Counted from the stretch's first letter, positions 10,858 to 23,025 are shown. The stretch: 64,000 bases of DNA from Globodera rostochiensis (GCA_018350325.1 JAEVLN010000002.1:2630295-2694294); one strand, 5' to 3'. Made by a program: numbers and translations. The notes: a model not told the origin generated them from the letters alone.

Positions 10858-11524
10858 TTAATAAAGCGACATAAAAGATGGCTTTTGATATTCGCAGCAA
10901 ACGGAAGAGGAGAAATTTGGGTTGGATGATTGATTACCTACTCTGTTCAGGGAAACCGCAAGGGGAGTTTTGATGGGGACAACGGACCTGCATTTAATTT
11001 TAGCGATGCTCGAAAACAATTTAAAACAAATAGGAATCCGTCCCAATCCCAGCCAAATTCTGTAAATATTCGACATGAAACTGGACGTATTTTTCGATTG
11101 AGTACGTACTCTTTCAGCCCGAGCATCACTCGTGAGCAAGGCGCTCATATAAAAAAATTACAACGGATAAACGCGTTTGTACACAATTTGAGTGTGAAGA
11201 AGCATATGATAGGTGGCACATCGCGGCGATTTGCCACAGTTTGGGTGCACAGTGGCCATGTGCAGGCGCGCCTCCATGTGAGTGGCGTTCAACAAAATCC
11301 ATTCCCGAATCATCTGAATAAACGGAAACTTTTCCCTCCAAATTAATTTACATTTTCAAAAAACTAATTAATTTACATTTTCAAAAAACTACGCAAAACT
11401 GCGGCAAACTCAGTTTTAGTTTCTGATAGAGTTCGGTCGGTGAGAACGACTCCCGCGAAAAAAGTACGCGTTGGCCCAGCGGGATTTTTAACGGAACGGA
11501 AAAAAGCGGGAATCCCGGTCCCAT
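10858..11524 (-). CDS. uncertain minus-strand gene or fragment
   Basis: An ATG at 11524 opens a 44-residue frame (MGPGFPLFSVPLKIPLGQRV onward) ending at a GTAGTT donor near 11392. A second stretch (11345-11160) reads as protein in one frame (MIREWILLNATHMEARLHMA), and a third (11110-10930) reads NIYRIWLGLGRIPICFKLF. I could not reconcile the phases of the three, so the exon joins are unknown. The intron holds two tandem copies of a 25-bp AT-rich unit at 11343-11392. It could be a small mitochondrial or structural protein, or a decayed gene. No family recognised. Confidence 0.3.
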
Positions 11525-11666
11525 TATTTGAATTCTCGTCTGGATTTTTTTTTCTACCAAGGCCTCTGTTTCTGGTAACCGCTAGGAATAATTGCTTTTC
11601 AACCTATCCTTGAACAATCATCGAATCCTTTTTTATGAGAAGTTTTTTAGGAAAATAAAATTTATT

Positions 11667-13647
11667 ATGTCTGATCCGACTTCGAGTTCGGCACTTTCTC
11701 GTACCGAGTATTTGAAGCGTTACATGTCGGATGAGAAAAGGAAGAAAAAGAAGTCCAAAGAAACGACAAGCGGAGGAAAGACCAACGGGTAATGCGAACT
11801 AAAATTGGTTTTTAAAACCTAAAAAAACTCAAAAATTGATTCTTCCTTTTTTAAAGAATGCGATTGCTCGAGGAGGAGGACACTTTCATCCGGACGCGTG
11901 CCGAGTCGGACAGAACCAAAAACCCAAATGGTTCGGACGACGAGTTTGAGGACGACGAGCAATTGGACGACGTAGACCGCGAGCTGATAGCACTGAAACG
12001 TAAGAGCAAAGACGCGTTGGGCCCCAACTTCAAAACGGACTCATTCGTCACCATCGAAGGAGGTTTGCAAATTTCGCAATTTTTTGTTTTACTGGAATTT
12101 TGAAAATAAATCCGATTGAGCGGAGCTTATTGTTAGTCAATCCTGGATTTTTTGAAGAAAAACAAAATCGAGAAAAACTAATTAATTTTTGTTTTAATTA
12201 ACATTTCTTTCATTTTTAGAGTCGCTTTTGGACGATTACATCAAAAAAGAGCCCTCCTCCCCACCAGCCGTCGATGAGAGGAGGAGCAAAACGCGGTCAA
12301 ATGCTGTGGCAAAGGACGAAGTTAAGGAGGAGACGGTTCGTCGGAGTTTTCAACTTTTGCCTATTTTTTTTTTTGAAGATTTTTTTAAATTTTCTGTTTT
12401 TTCATTGCCTACGAGTTTTACTAGTATTGTGTCCCATTTAGGACGAAGTGCCGACAACAGCGAAAGCAGCCAAAAAACGACGAATGGACGACGGGGGACG
12501 GGCGGGACTGTTGACCAAAGAGGCGATGCTGCAGGAGCAGAAAGAGCTGCGCGAGAGGGACCTTCAGGTTAGTATTTTTAGAGGATAATTCGAAAAGAAG
12601 AATAATTTATTTGAAAGAAGAGAACTTTTTTTTTCAAAATTTCAATTCAATTTTAGCGTCTAAAAGCGTTGGACGCGTCGGCCGGGGAGAGCGGCCGCGA
12701 CGCGGAGACGCGCACACGCGAGACGGCCTTTGAGCGAAAGCGCCGCGGGGAAAAAGCCGAGACGGCGGAGGACGTGGCACGGAAGGCGCGCGAGGCGACC
12801 AAACAAAAAGAAATGGAGGGAAAATACGCTTTGTGGGGCCGAGGGGTGGCACAGGCGGACGAAGTAAGGAGGGCGGGGGGGACAAAACGTTAGGGTAAAA
12901 TTCGAAATAAATTTTAAAGAAATTACAAAATTCTGGGAATGTTTTGAATAACGTCAAAATATTCAAAGATTTTCGGATTGGTTTAATTTTGCTTCAAATT
13001 TGAAGCTATCATGACTGGCCACGATTTTAAAAAAATTTGTAATGGCTATGTAAAACAGTTCCAAAAATTATATTTAAGTTCACTCATTTGTGCAAAAAAA
13101 AAAGTTACACCAAATTTTGGTAACATTTAAAAATTGCGTGATCTTACAAAACAAAAGTCTTGATCAAAACTGATTATTTAGGATCGCAGGATTTATAATA
13201 ATAAAAATTTAAAACATAAAGTTTTTCAGCGCGATGCAAAACTGCAGGAAATGGGCGAAGTGTTGGAGGAGGGCTTTGCGCGTTACGCGGACGACGAGGC
13301 GATGAACGCGCGCATGCGCGAGCAGTTGCACGAGGAGGACCCAATGGCGGAATATTTTCGCGTCAAAACGCACAAAATTCAAATGCGCACCGGTGTTGGT
13401 GAGTGCAATTTGAGCAATAATAATTAAATTAAATTTTGTTTAAAAAAAATCCCCCCATTTTTCCCCCTCAGTGTACCCGACATATAAAGGCCAATGGCTT
13501 CCCAATCGCTTTTCAATTTCGCCCGGCTACCGATGGGACGGCGTGGACCGCTCCAACGGGTTCGAGTCGAAACTGCAGCTGGAGAAGAACAGACGGAAGG
13601 CGCGCGATACGGATGCTTACCGCTCCATTGCGGAGTGCGAAGACTGA
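11667..13647 (+). CDS. bud-13: BUD13/CWC26 splicing factor
   Basis: Seven exons (11667-11788, 11857-12062, 12220-12335, 12442-12567, 12657-12863, 13230-13398, 13472-13647) join in frame to 373 residues. BUD13 is a subunit of the RES (retention and splicing) complex of the activated spliceosome. The C-terminus carries the family signature: [20 protein letters not shown] followed by a basic segment. The middle is the usual charged, low-complexity, helix-rich region ([18 protein letters not shown], then many RE/KA repeats). The N-terminus begins [20 protein letters not shown], matching the family start. A TTTTTTAG acceptor with no upstream donor lies about 17 bases before the ATG, suggesting a spliced leader. 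No lesions seen. Confidence 0.92.
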
Positions 13648-13874
13648 CAAATGTGTGTGATGATTCTCGAGAGTCTCGAGACGGATTTTACTTCTTTCTT
13701 TTTTTTTTATTGGTATTATAAAATTATTCACATTGAAAGAAGAGTGGGTATGCAGAGACTTCAAAGAATTGATGATGTTCGGAGGCAAGAGTCTCGAGAC
13801 AGTCAAATGAAATGAAAGCTGTTCGTTGGCCTCCCTTTCTTCCCTTTGGCAGTTTTCCCCCGTTTTTGATTTCC

Positions 13875-14576
13875 TTACAATTGAAGTGCCTGCCCTTTCA
13901 TGAATTGCCTCTAATTTTACATTGCAAAAGAAAAGTCTACGCTTTACCTCATTTATAAATGAAATATAAATTTTTTTTAAAGAAACTTACCCTTCTGACG
14001 GGCAAATCCCTGGAGAAGTTGATCCGACCGATTCGGTCCAACTCAAATCGGATGGTGTGGTCGCGTTCCTCGCCCCTTTCAACCGTTACAAAACCTTGCA
14101 AAATATGATGACAAAATGAAAATGTTTCAATTTTTATTTATTTAAAAAAAACAAAAGTAGTTTAAAATTTGTTTTTATAAATAATTATTATTTTCCTTAA
14201 CATTACCATTGCTCATCACGGTATTCAGCGCCACTTCGGATGAATTAGGCCATCCGAGCAAAAAGCCGTGCTCACTGTGCAATTCCGTCAGGTCGCTGTT
14301 GTCCCAGGCGAAGGCACTTCAAAAAACTTCATATTTGATCGACAAATTAATTAAATAATTTCTCAATTTAATTAATTAATTAACAATTTAATGGGGGCCA
14401 CCTGTAGTTGAGCACCGGCTGTTTGAGGTGCGTGTTGAGGCTGAAGTCCAACGTTTCGCCGTAGGTGAAGCGCGGGATTGTGGGGAAGTCGGCTTTGCCC
14501 CCAAAATCGCTTTTCCATCGTCCGATCAGAAAGGCCAATCGGTGCAAATGGGGCGGCACCCGGCGCAGATCGTACA
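13875..14576 (-). CDS. nitrobindin/THAP4-C-terminal-like beta-barrel protein
   Basis: Minus-strand exons 14576-14402, 14316-14207, 14094-13991 and probably 13910-13875 join in frame. The family (DUF1794, nitrobindin or heme-binding-like) folds as a small beta-barrel. Its opening signature is present: LHRLAFLIGRWKSDFGGKAD followed by FPTIPRFTYGE and PVLNY. Then come HSEHGFLLGWP and GFVTVERGEERDHTIRFEL. The first exon, with the start codon, was not found between 14576 and the stop of the neighbouring ShKT gene at 14824; exon 1 must end in phase 1. The predicted end is shorter than usual for the family, so a C-terminal exon may be missed or lost. Heme ligands cannot be judged by eye. Confidence 0.65.
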
Positions 14577-14584
14577 CTGCAAAC

Positions 14585-14672
14585 AGCCGCAAATGATTAT
14601 AATTACTGTAATTACAGTATTTTCAAAACATTTTCTTATTAATTACTGTAATTACAGTATTTTCAAAACATT
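14585..14672. repeat. two tandem copies of a 44-bp palindromic unit
   Basis: The unit, with core TACTGTAATTACAGTATTTT followed by CAAAACATTTTC, occurs twice in direct tandem. The core TACTGTAATTACAGTA is itself a perfect palindrome. It lies between two minus-strand genes. Confidence 0.8.
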
Positions 14673-14823
14673 TTCACTCTTTTCTAAGGTCAAAAATTCT
14701 CGGCGAAAAGGTTCAGGAAGTTGCGCGTAAATTTAGCCAATACGCATTTTTAATAAAATTGTTTAATTAAAAAACAATAATAAATATATTTTAGATGCCA
14801 ATTTTATGTTCTTTCTCCCCGTT

Positions 14824-15579
14824 TTACCCACTTTCCTCCACCTCATTGTCTTGCACGTCCACTGTATAATTCTGGCCGCACATTTGGCACGAACGCCTGC
14901 ACAACCTCAGCACCTCCGAGTCCTGCTCGCAACTGTCCGGATTTTGTGCCACCCACGTGAAACTGCAAAAATGATTGGTAATTAGCTAGCCACAAATATT
15001 TGTCTATTTTAATGCTATCATTTGGGTGGCCTGAAGGGCAGGTGTAGAGTTCACAAATCGGTTGTTTAGCCCTCTCCCTACCAGTTCATGTCGTTGTCCT
15101 GGCACTTTTTTGGCGGAGGTCGCGGAGTCATTGTTGTTGTTGTTGTGGTCGTTGTGGTGGTTGTTGTGGTTGTGGTAGTTGTCGTGGTGGTAGGCGACGT
15201 CTTCGACGTGGGCGGATAGGTCCAAAACCTGAGGAGAATCATTTTATTTGCATCGTTGGGAAAAAAAATTTATTTTAAATTTAATAATTTTTTTGAGATT
15301 TTTGAGGCTTCAAATTTTCTAATACCTTGGTTTATTGGTCACATCTGTTGGAGAAGGTAACAGTTCAGGGCCCGAAAAGTGCAAAATGGAACCGAATTCC
15401 AGAGATGCGAGGAGGAAGCTGAATAGGATTAATTTAAAAAATAATAATTCCAAAATCAAAACAAATTTAAATAATTAAAATGGTATAAAATATTTATAAT
15501 TTTTTTTTGCTCAATTGATCCATCAGCGGCTTAAATCAGTGGATTTGTGCACTGACCTCGCAAAGTGACGGATGGCCAT
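14824..15579 (-). CDS. secreted ShKT-domain protein with Thr-rich linker
   Basis: Four exons (15579-15557, 15418-15326, 15228-15082, 14962-14824) join in frame to 133 residues. The N-terminus MAIRHFASFLLASLEFGSIL is a likely signal peptide. It is followed by a Pro/Thr linker with about 17 consecutive Thr encoded by ACA/ACC/ACG repeats, then one ShKT domain with six cysteines in the expected order (C-x6-C-x10-C-x9-C-x3-C-x2-C, beginning KCQDNDMNC and ending SCQMC). ShKT domains occur widely in secreted nematode proteins, often beside enzymes; here the domain stands alone. In this family some members block potassium channels, but nothing visible here shows such an activity. The conserved Lys-Tyr dyad of channel blockers was not evident. 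Confidence 0.75.
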
Positions 15580-16852
15580 CGTTCTGTCCGTCGTTGACAA
15601 AATGAACATTTTTTTGTTTTTTGTTTTGTCCAATGAATATTTTAATTTTCTTTTCAAATACTTTTTTAACAAACAAAGCAAAATGATCGCGCGGGGAGCA
15701 AGCTTTAATTTTTTGAATGTGGCATCGATTCCGTGCGGACCGCCGGAGGGCATCGGACACATGCCTTCAGGAGATGCTTTTTCCAGCCTGAGGGAGGGGG
15801 GGTGCACATGCCCAGCAGGGACAGAACAGGGACGGCTCGTCGTTGTTGGGGTGGCGTCTGTCTGTTTCGGGTACTCCTTGAACCCACACAAAAGTGGCAT
15901 ATCGCAACACAACCCCGCAAATTATAACTGCGGGGGTTTATGGAACATCCGATGCCCATTTCCCCCCCCCCTCCCCCCCCCCCCCCGAGGGGTGGAGGTC
16001 ATATCCGAATAATTGCGACAAAAATTAGCGGGCGGGAGGGGGCGTAACAAATGCGCGCAAATTCTTTTGATCGGCCCATCCAAAAATGAGCCGAAACCAA
16101 AAAGGCAAAACCTGCCGCTGATCAGATAAAAAAAAGTGGCGGGGTTGTTGTTCCCAAGCACAAAGCCGATCAATCGAATTGTACAGACAAACCTGATCTG
16201 ATCAGGACGACGATGACGAGCTGATGAAGAGTTTATGCGGGGGGGGGGGGGAGGGGGAATTTGTGGGTTGATGATAAGCTCTGATCAGATTGGCGTGGTG
16301 GGGAAAGTAGAATTGCAGAAAGAAAAAAGCGGTTGGAACCAGCGGAAGAAAAAGTTTTGAGTAAAATATAAACAGAGGGGGGGGGGTCCAAGTTTTGGCT
16401 AATACACAACATTCATGTTATATGGTTTAATGGCGTTGAATTTTAGCATTTGGTTCATCGGTGGAACGCATTCATTCATTGGACATTTGTTCCGCGATCA
16501 CTTTTTGTATGCTTACAAAATTTGTTGCTTCATTTGGTGTCACATTTGGCTAATTAAAATATTTATAACCCTCAAATAATTGAATTTACGCAATAACTTT
16601 AACTTTAGTCTTAGCACAAATTGAATATTTATTTTCAATTAATTTTCATTAATCAACACAGAAAGATCAGAAAACTTTTGTGATTAAATTGATGTGCACA
16701 AACGTATTTTTATTTAAAAGAATTCAACAGTTTCACAAATTCGCGGATTATTGGCTAAAAATGGTAAATTCCCAAAAAACAAAAAAAGACATTTCGGAGC
16801 GATTGGCGCCTCCTGCTGAGGAGGCTTGACCATTTTCTCGCCCGCATTCTCT
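15580..16852. other. no supported gene; homopolymer-rich
   Basis: Long C and G runs at 15961-15985, 16239-16255 and 16376-16387. Overlapping frames at 15700-15960 on both strands lack splice support and any recognisable motif. The right part is the 3' flank of the dehydrogenase gene. Confidence 0.45.
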
Positions 16853-18856
16853 TCAGCTGATCGCCTCGATTTTACGATGAGTGATTGGACTCGGAAATTG
16901 ATTTGCTTTTTCAGTGATCTGAAATGGTCAAACATTTAAATATTCAAATAAATGAAAACAATTTTGAGTCGGTTGATCACCTCCCCGTTGGTGCGGCTCC
17001 AATCGCGCGGGTTCAGCGTGTTCACCACACCATTTTTGTACAGCCACGCACCGCGTAACATATTTTTGCCTCCGTGGAGTGCGGCGGGAACCTAAAAATT
17101 GTAAATTAAATTTTTTTTTTAATGTTTGTGCATATTTTTTACCGGTTGGCCTTGAAGTAGCCCGACAATCCACAAAAGAAAGTCTTGCACTTCGGCAGGG
17201 AGACGAGCGATTGGCATGACGCTGAAGCCATTTTTTGAATGAATTAATTGTTCTGCCGTTTAAGATAATAAGTTTTTTTGGTGAATTTGAATTTTTCATA
17301 ACAATTAAATTTTCGAATAATTTTTTCCAATTTTAAAGTTCCATTTTTGTTATACTTACACAAGGTTAGCATCCAGCCCAACAACGTATCGCTTCTTCGG
17401 GAAATGCGCGGTGGCAGCATGGAAATAGCTTAATTGGTAGGCAATATCTCGTGTCAAAGCTCGGCTAAGTTTAATTTAACGAATTTAGAGTCTTTTTGAA
17501 TTTTAAATTTATTTAAATTTAAATCCCAAAAATTTATATTACAGTAATTGCTACCAAAAACGATAGTTAGGGATTTCGTAATACGGTAGTGGGTGCTGTT
17601 TAAATTTGAGAAAATGCGCTCACACATCCGTCACCCATTCGACGTGGGGCGAATTGGCAGGCGACGACAAATGGTCATGCGCAATTTTCTTTACTAAATT
17701 TATTTTAAAAAATAATTAAATTAAATTTTTAAACAAAAAAAAACTTTTTTGCAGAAATTCCTCCCCGTACTGTTCCCGAATGTGCGCTGGCGCTTGTCTG
17801 TAGCTGCGTTCAAAGCTTGACGGCACATTTTCGGGCGTTGTCATCGGCGTCCTGAAATAGCCCGGCTCCACAATGGCCACGTGCACGCCGAAGGGGGCCA
17901 ACTCGCGGCTAAAAGTGCCAAAAATGAAAAGTTTTTCACAAATGCGTGCCACCGAATTGTGTCGCAATAAGCCTCCATGGCGAATTTGGAAACATTGTAA
18001 GGGCCGTACAACGGGAAGGCAAATCGACCGCAAATGCTCGAACAGAACACAATTCGCCCTCTGAATATTTATTTATTTTTGCATTTTCAAAAAGATTATT
18101 AATTTATTTTTACTTGGCAAGTTTGACGTGTTCTTTGAACTTTTTGGTCAGATGGATAAGGCCGAACAAATTAATGCGGAAAACCTGAACAACTTAATTA
18201 AACATATTTTATTTATTAAATTAAATTATTTTGAATTATTATATTTAAATTAATAATTACAAACGTGGGGCTAATTAAATATATTTATAAATTTATTATA
18301 CGTATAATGGCATTAAATAACTTGCATATTCATAGTCCTCAACGGTCAGCCAATCGTCCGAGCCCATTCTGACAATGCCGGCATTGTTCATTACGCAATG
18401 AATGCCTAAAAATCAGCGAATTTGTTTCTTTCGGGAGTTTTTGACCATTTTCAGACCTGCCCCGGGGGGAAGTCTTTCCGAAACAAACTCAAAAGCTCTT
18501 TCTATGGACTCTTTGGAGGCCAAATCAATGTTGAACGGGTGCACAATGCCGGGCAAATTGGCACACTTCTCCTTCAACATTTGAACACCCTGCAAAAACC
18601 TTTTTTGTGCCAAATTCAAGACAAAATGCTTCTCAAATTAAAAAAAAACGACTTTTGGCGAGTTGCAGCCGGCAAAAACGGTCATTCCCTCTTGCGCACA
18701 GCGCAGCACAAACTCGTGGCCGAAGCCCGTCGTGCTGCCAATGCACACCACGCAACGGCCACGGAGGTTGGGCGGGAACAGCACCTCCACGGCGTACTTC
18801 AACAACTGCCAGCACACGTACAGCACCAGCGCGTAGACGGCCAACGAATAGGCCAT
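16853..18856 (-). CDS. membrane-anchored short-chain dehydrogenase (RDH/17-beta-HSD type)
   Basis: Eleven exons (18856-18653, 18589-18457, 18405-18326, 18184-18114, 18060-17953, 17908-17745, 17693-17624, 17464-17360, 17221-17143, 17091-16960, 16918-16853) join in frame to about 403 residues. An N-terminal membrane anchor (VYALVLYVCWQLLKYAVEVL) precedes the NAD(P)-binding motif IGSTTGFGHEF. The NNAG motif is VMNNAGI. The catalytic Ser (FCSSICGR) and YxxxK (YGPYNVSKFAMEA) are intact. FGVHVAIVEPGYFRT follows, as in the retinol/steroid dehydrogenase subfamily; the substrate is unknown. The third intron starts GCAAGT, a GC-AG intron, and the phase works only with it. The last exon is less certain: the preceding donor GTTTTC is weak. 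Length exceeds the usual 320. Confidence 0.85.
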
Positions 18857-19361
18857 GTGTGAGAGTGGGGCGGGCACAATGGCAAAATGCCGAAAATGAA
18901 TGAACAAAAACAAACAGTTTTTTTTGTGATCAACAAAAAAGAGCTCTAAGCTTTCCCCATTCAAAAATGGGTTTAGTGCCAACAAAAATTGAAAACAGAA
19001 AGTCTAAAATTGCACCAAAACCAAAAACAGTGGCCGCGCAATGATTTCCCTTTTTGTGTCTTCAAGGCAAAAAAATTTTTTCACGGTTTTTAACACAAAA
19101 ACAGTCCATTAACACATTAAATTGTCGCACTTTTGTGTGTTCGAAAGTGCGGGTCCCCTTAATGGCGTCCTCCCAATTGTTTTGAACGCGTCCTTAGAGG
19201 TCCGTCCCGCGTGACATTTATAAACCAATTCAAAGCATAAATCAAAAAATAATGCTGGCTCATAAAACTTTGGTAGGGGTTTTTAAGGAAAATTTTTTAT
19301 TAAAAAAATCCAAATTCCAAAATAGAAAAGCAAACAAATTTTGAAAAACTAATCAAATAGT
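18857..19361. other. intergenic
   Basis: Presumed promoter side of the dehydrogenase gene. No gene or repeat recognised. Confidence 0.4.
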
Positions 19362-20028
19362 CGGCTCTACTTCAGTTTATGCGTCTAATCGAAGTTTATG
19401 GCGTCCAATGAAAGTTTATGCTCCAAATAAAATTTTATGCATCCAATCACAAATAAGAATGAATTCTCTTAAAATTTATTTTATAAAGATATTTAAAAAA
19501 TCTAAGTTTACCTACCTAAGTTATAAAAATAGACAAAAAAAGTTTTGTTTGCCAAGTTCACTCAAGAAAAAATCAAAGACCAAATAATAAAAATGAGACG
19601 AGAAAAGTTTTGTTTATGGGGGTCAATCACCGTTTATACTTTGTCGACCCTACTAACCCCACAAGTTCATACACAAGGGATTGATGAGGCTACTTGGCGG
19701 GCTCTTAAGCAGAGTTTAAAACATTTACATGGCACTAACCATGACATGCTTTCTACTTACCTTTACCAATATATGTATTAGAGCTGTTCGAGATTCTTGG
19801 TCTCGGTTCTCGAGTCTTTTTTGGGTCTCGTTCTCGGTCTCGAGTCTCGGGGTCATTTCTCGGTCTCGATTCTCGGTAAATTTCAAGTCTCGAACAGCTC
19901 TAATATGTATCGTCGTTTTCATATTCTTGAGGATATTCGTTTACATTTTCCTGTTTAATTCGTTTGGCTCAGTTCATGACCTTTTGTTACTCAAATTCTG
20001 ATTGGACGCATAAACTGAAGTAGAGCCG
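19362..20028 (+). mobile_element. Merlin/IS1016-like DNA transposon remnant
   Basis: CGGCTCTACTTCAGTTTATG at 19362-19381 (continuing GCGTC) is perfectly inverted at 20005-20028; the match extends to about 29 bp with one mismatch. Inside, a + frame from about 19600 reads IDEATWRALKQSLKHLHGTN and then DMLSTYLYQYMY. It resumes after a nested insertion with RRFHILEDIRLHF. This matches the C-terminal end of IS1016/IS1595-type (ISXO2-like) DDE transposases, which have W-x2-LK-x-R-LH-HGT-x9-YL-x-E-x2-YRRRF. The rest of the transposase is missing, so the copy is dead. No target-site duplication was found. Confidence 0.65.
19779..19902. mobile_element. 124-bp hAT-like MITE nested in the Merlin remnant
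   Basis: Terminal repeats TAGAGCTGTTCGAGA and TCTCGAACAGCTCTA are perfect inverses. The flanking 8 bp ATATGTAT is duplicated exactly (19771-19778 and 19903-19910). The inside is a decayed series of TCTCGG/TTCTCG motifs. Removing the element and one duplicate restores an open transposase-like frame across the site, which proves insertion. Confidence 0.92.
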
Positions 20029-21279
20029 TTCAGTCTGCCGCTGGTCTTAATTATTAATTTTATTGAATGCTAAAAAAGCAAAAACTTTATACTCCATAAA
20101 TTAGGTTAGTTCACTTCAGCACATCACTTTCCAGTCCAAAACTTTAAATAATTTCGTTGGAAAGAAATTGAAAAGTTTTTTGCCCGGTTAACCTTAACGA
20201 CTTTTGTCCATTAACAAAAACTCGAAAAACATGACGTAAAAATTTGTTTGAAATTTGGCCGCCCCAATAAAGAGTATGCCCTTAAATCAAACTTTGAACA
20301 AATATTCAAAATGTCCACGTTAATTTGATTAATGTTTTAATTCGTCACAAAATGAAAATGGATGTGAAATATCAGCGAAAAAAAAAGAAGCACAGGGTCC
20401 GAGTAGAAGTAAAATAAGACTTTGGCATACAAAGAATGAATATACCAGTAAAATATTTTGCTTTGAAACTAACAATTAAATTAAAAATTTCAATTTTTCA
20501 AAGAATAAATAAAAATTAACTCAAATTAAAAATCTAAAATAATTTTCTACAATAATTTTGATTCACTTGTTGGGTGAAATTTAATTAAACAATTTTGTTT
20601 TCCAATCATTTAAATAAATTGATTTCTTTTTTAACTTTCTTTCAAATAAACGCATTCACTCTGACGCTTTCTATCACAATGAAAGAAATGATCGGGCTTT
20701 CAGATTTCTGAATTTTTGTATTCATTTTCTTTTTCAAAAGCCGCTAATCACTAATGTAGATGATAGAAGCTACAGTCAATCATTTTATTCCACATCAATT
20801 TGGTATTAATTACAACGCTTAAAATATAATTAATAATTGGCGTTATGTACATTTCGTTTCGATTCAAATATCGATTAATGATTGATCTTTCTGGCTACGT
20901 GCTTATGCTTACTATACTTTCTTTCACATTCGTCATTTCCACTTCCTCTTCATTCACGTGATACGAACTAAATCTTCGGATTTCAAGCCTTTTTTTCAAA
21001 GTTTTCTGTTTTCATATATGTGTGATTGCATGCCGGCATCATCGAGGTTTAAAACCTTGTATCGCAATTGTCTTCGAAAGCGTGAAGACTTCCACGATTT
21101 CCTGCAATATAACCGAATCGAACGCTGCCGAATGCAAACGGAGAAAATGCGGGTCTGCCCAAACAAAAACCAATAATTCTACGTTCTCCGCCAAAAAGCA
21201 ATTCCCGACAGAGATCCCGCCCAATAATCTAAGCATTTTGTACATTTCTTTTAGATTAATCGTCATTATTATTTAATTT
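20029..21279. other. intergenic, AT-rich
   Basis: No gene with splice support. A frame at about 21015-21270 has several Cys (SCNITESNAAECKRRKC), but no signal peptide start or splice site convinced me. Confidence 0.4.
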
Positions 21280-21284
21280 TTGAC

Positions 21285-21540
21285 CAAGTACCTCAAATGA
21301 GGGGAAAGAGTCCAAATACATACCTTAAAGAAAAAATATCTTTTTCAATAGTCCAAAAACTGAAATATCGTCGAATTTTAGCGTCAAGTACCTCAAACAA
21401 GAAAATAAGCCTTAAAACCAAGTACCTCAAACCGGAGAGTCCAAGTACCTTAAAGTGTTGGCGGAGTCCAAGAAAAAACAATTATGGACCACAAACTTGG
21501 TGTAATTCAAAACCAAATCACACCAAGTACCTCAGCATCG
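21285..21540. repeat. interspersed CCAAGTACCTCAAA motif cluster
   Basis: The motif AAGTACCTCAAA (or AAGTACCTTAAA, AAGTACCTCAGC) occurs near 21286, 21387, 21419, 21443 and 21524, with a variant (ATACATACCTTAAA) at 21316. Spacing is irregular (24-100 bp) and all copies are on the same strand. No coding frame accounts for it. Confidence 0.6.
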
Positions 21541-21634
21541 AAAATGCCAAATTTTGGTCAAATCAAAAAGACGAACCTTTTCGGAACTGAAAAAAATTTA
21601 GGCTTTTGTTTAAATATTAAAGAAAAACATTTAG

Positions 21635-23025
21635 CGTGAACTTGAGCAAAGGCAAAGTGCCAATGCCGGATGCAGCAGCGGGCAGCCGCGCCTGGAAAGT
21701 CCGGACACTGAGCAAATGCACGCGATGGCGATGATGCAGCAACAAAACAGCAACAAACTGAACAGCAGCGATGCTGGACAGGGAAATGCGTCGAGCAGTT
21801 TGGACACAGGTTCATTTCTTTTGGACAAACTTTAGAATGAATAATGGGTTGGCTTTCTCAATTAGTCATTTGAGGAATTCATTTGGAGGCTATCACAAAA
21901 TCGTAATGCTTCAAATTTGTTTTTTTTTGTTTAAAATGTTTGGCGCTTAACTGAAAAGAGCCTCAATCGGTTCCTTTGTTTTTACATAAAAATTGTTTTC
22001 AGCGCATTTGGAGGACACTTTTCTGCTTGGGGGTGCCGCTGGCTCGGCTAGTTCAGCTTTCGAGAATGGCAGTGGGACGACGGTTCGGCCAAATCAGCCA
22101 ATTTTGGACATTTCGGACGATGAAAGTGTTGCGGAGGGTGGGACAAAACGGGTCAAGTCGCGGCAGTTGGAAAAGAATGAGCAAGATGTGGGTTTGACGA
22201 GAGTTTTTTGTTTCAATAACTTTAAAAAGGGCATTAGCATTCGTAGACACATATTAACTTTTGACCAATTTTCTTATTTCTTAGCAAAATTCCATTTTAA
22301 AAAATGTTTTTTTTCGCTGGTGCCTTCTATCCCCTAAATTTTTATCTGCGCGGCTGGTTGACCTGTACAATAATTCAATTTGGGGCGGGGAGTGTGATTT
22401 AATGGAGGATTAATTTTGTTATGAGTCGAATCCGAAGTCACTCGAACTTTTTCGTTATGACAGTCGGCGGTTGACCTAAACAACGAAACGTTCAATACAT
22501 CGGAAAAGCGCGCCTCGACTCTGCTCAACCTGACCCATCCGGTGCTAAGCGACGGAGGAATTGAAGGAATGGCGGTGAGAGGCGAAAGTGACCGAACACA
22601 AACTCTCGAGGTTGGTGTTCCCCCAATTCCGTTTTTCTCTCTTTGTTAGTTAATAAAAGCTTTTAGGATGGACCAACATTAATGAACACATCGCATCCCG
22701 TGCCCGCGAGAGGGACAACGGGCGATGAGCCGCCGCAGCAGCAGCAGCAACAAGTTCAAGATGGTCAGAATGAAGGTCTGTTTTAAGATGGGTTTTTTGT
22801 AGGAAAAAGGTGGTCAATTTAAATTTTTGTATGAAGCATAGAAAGGAAACATTATAAAAATGTATTTGATTGTGAGCTTATCGCTATTTTTGAGGTACCA
22901 ACGCCCCGGGCGCTGCCGCAGTTGCGGACAAATCCTCTCTGCTGTTCGACCCATCGCTGTCGTTTATCCGGCGCGTGTCCATGGATCAACACCATCGATT
23001 CGCCGCCTACGAAATTGATATTTGA
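21635..23025 (+). pseudogene. duplicated 3' exons of the EB1-like gene
   Basis: Five exons (21635-21809, 22003-22187, 22464-22574, 22667-22775, 22895-23025) join in frame and correspond to the last five exons of the long EB1-like gene on the minus strand at 49448-52341. The sequence is nearly identical ([40 protein letters not shown]). The first exon differs at its start (RELEQRQSANAGCSSGQ). The last exon has a 2-bp loss relative to the minus-strand copy after SLLFDPSLS, so it reads FIRRVSMDQHHRFAAYEIDI and stops early. No calponin-homology or EB-homology exons exist upstream. I treat it as a dispersed 3' fragment, though transcription cannot be excluded. Confidence 0.65.

Noticed and set aside
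13668..13805. Another TCTCGAG-motif inverted element after BUD13
   Set aside because: GAGTCTCGAGAC occurs twice in direct orientation, but no inverted ends or 8-bp duplication were found.
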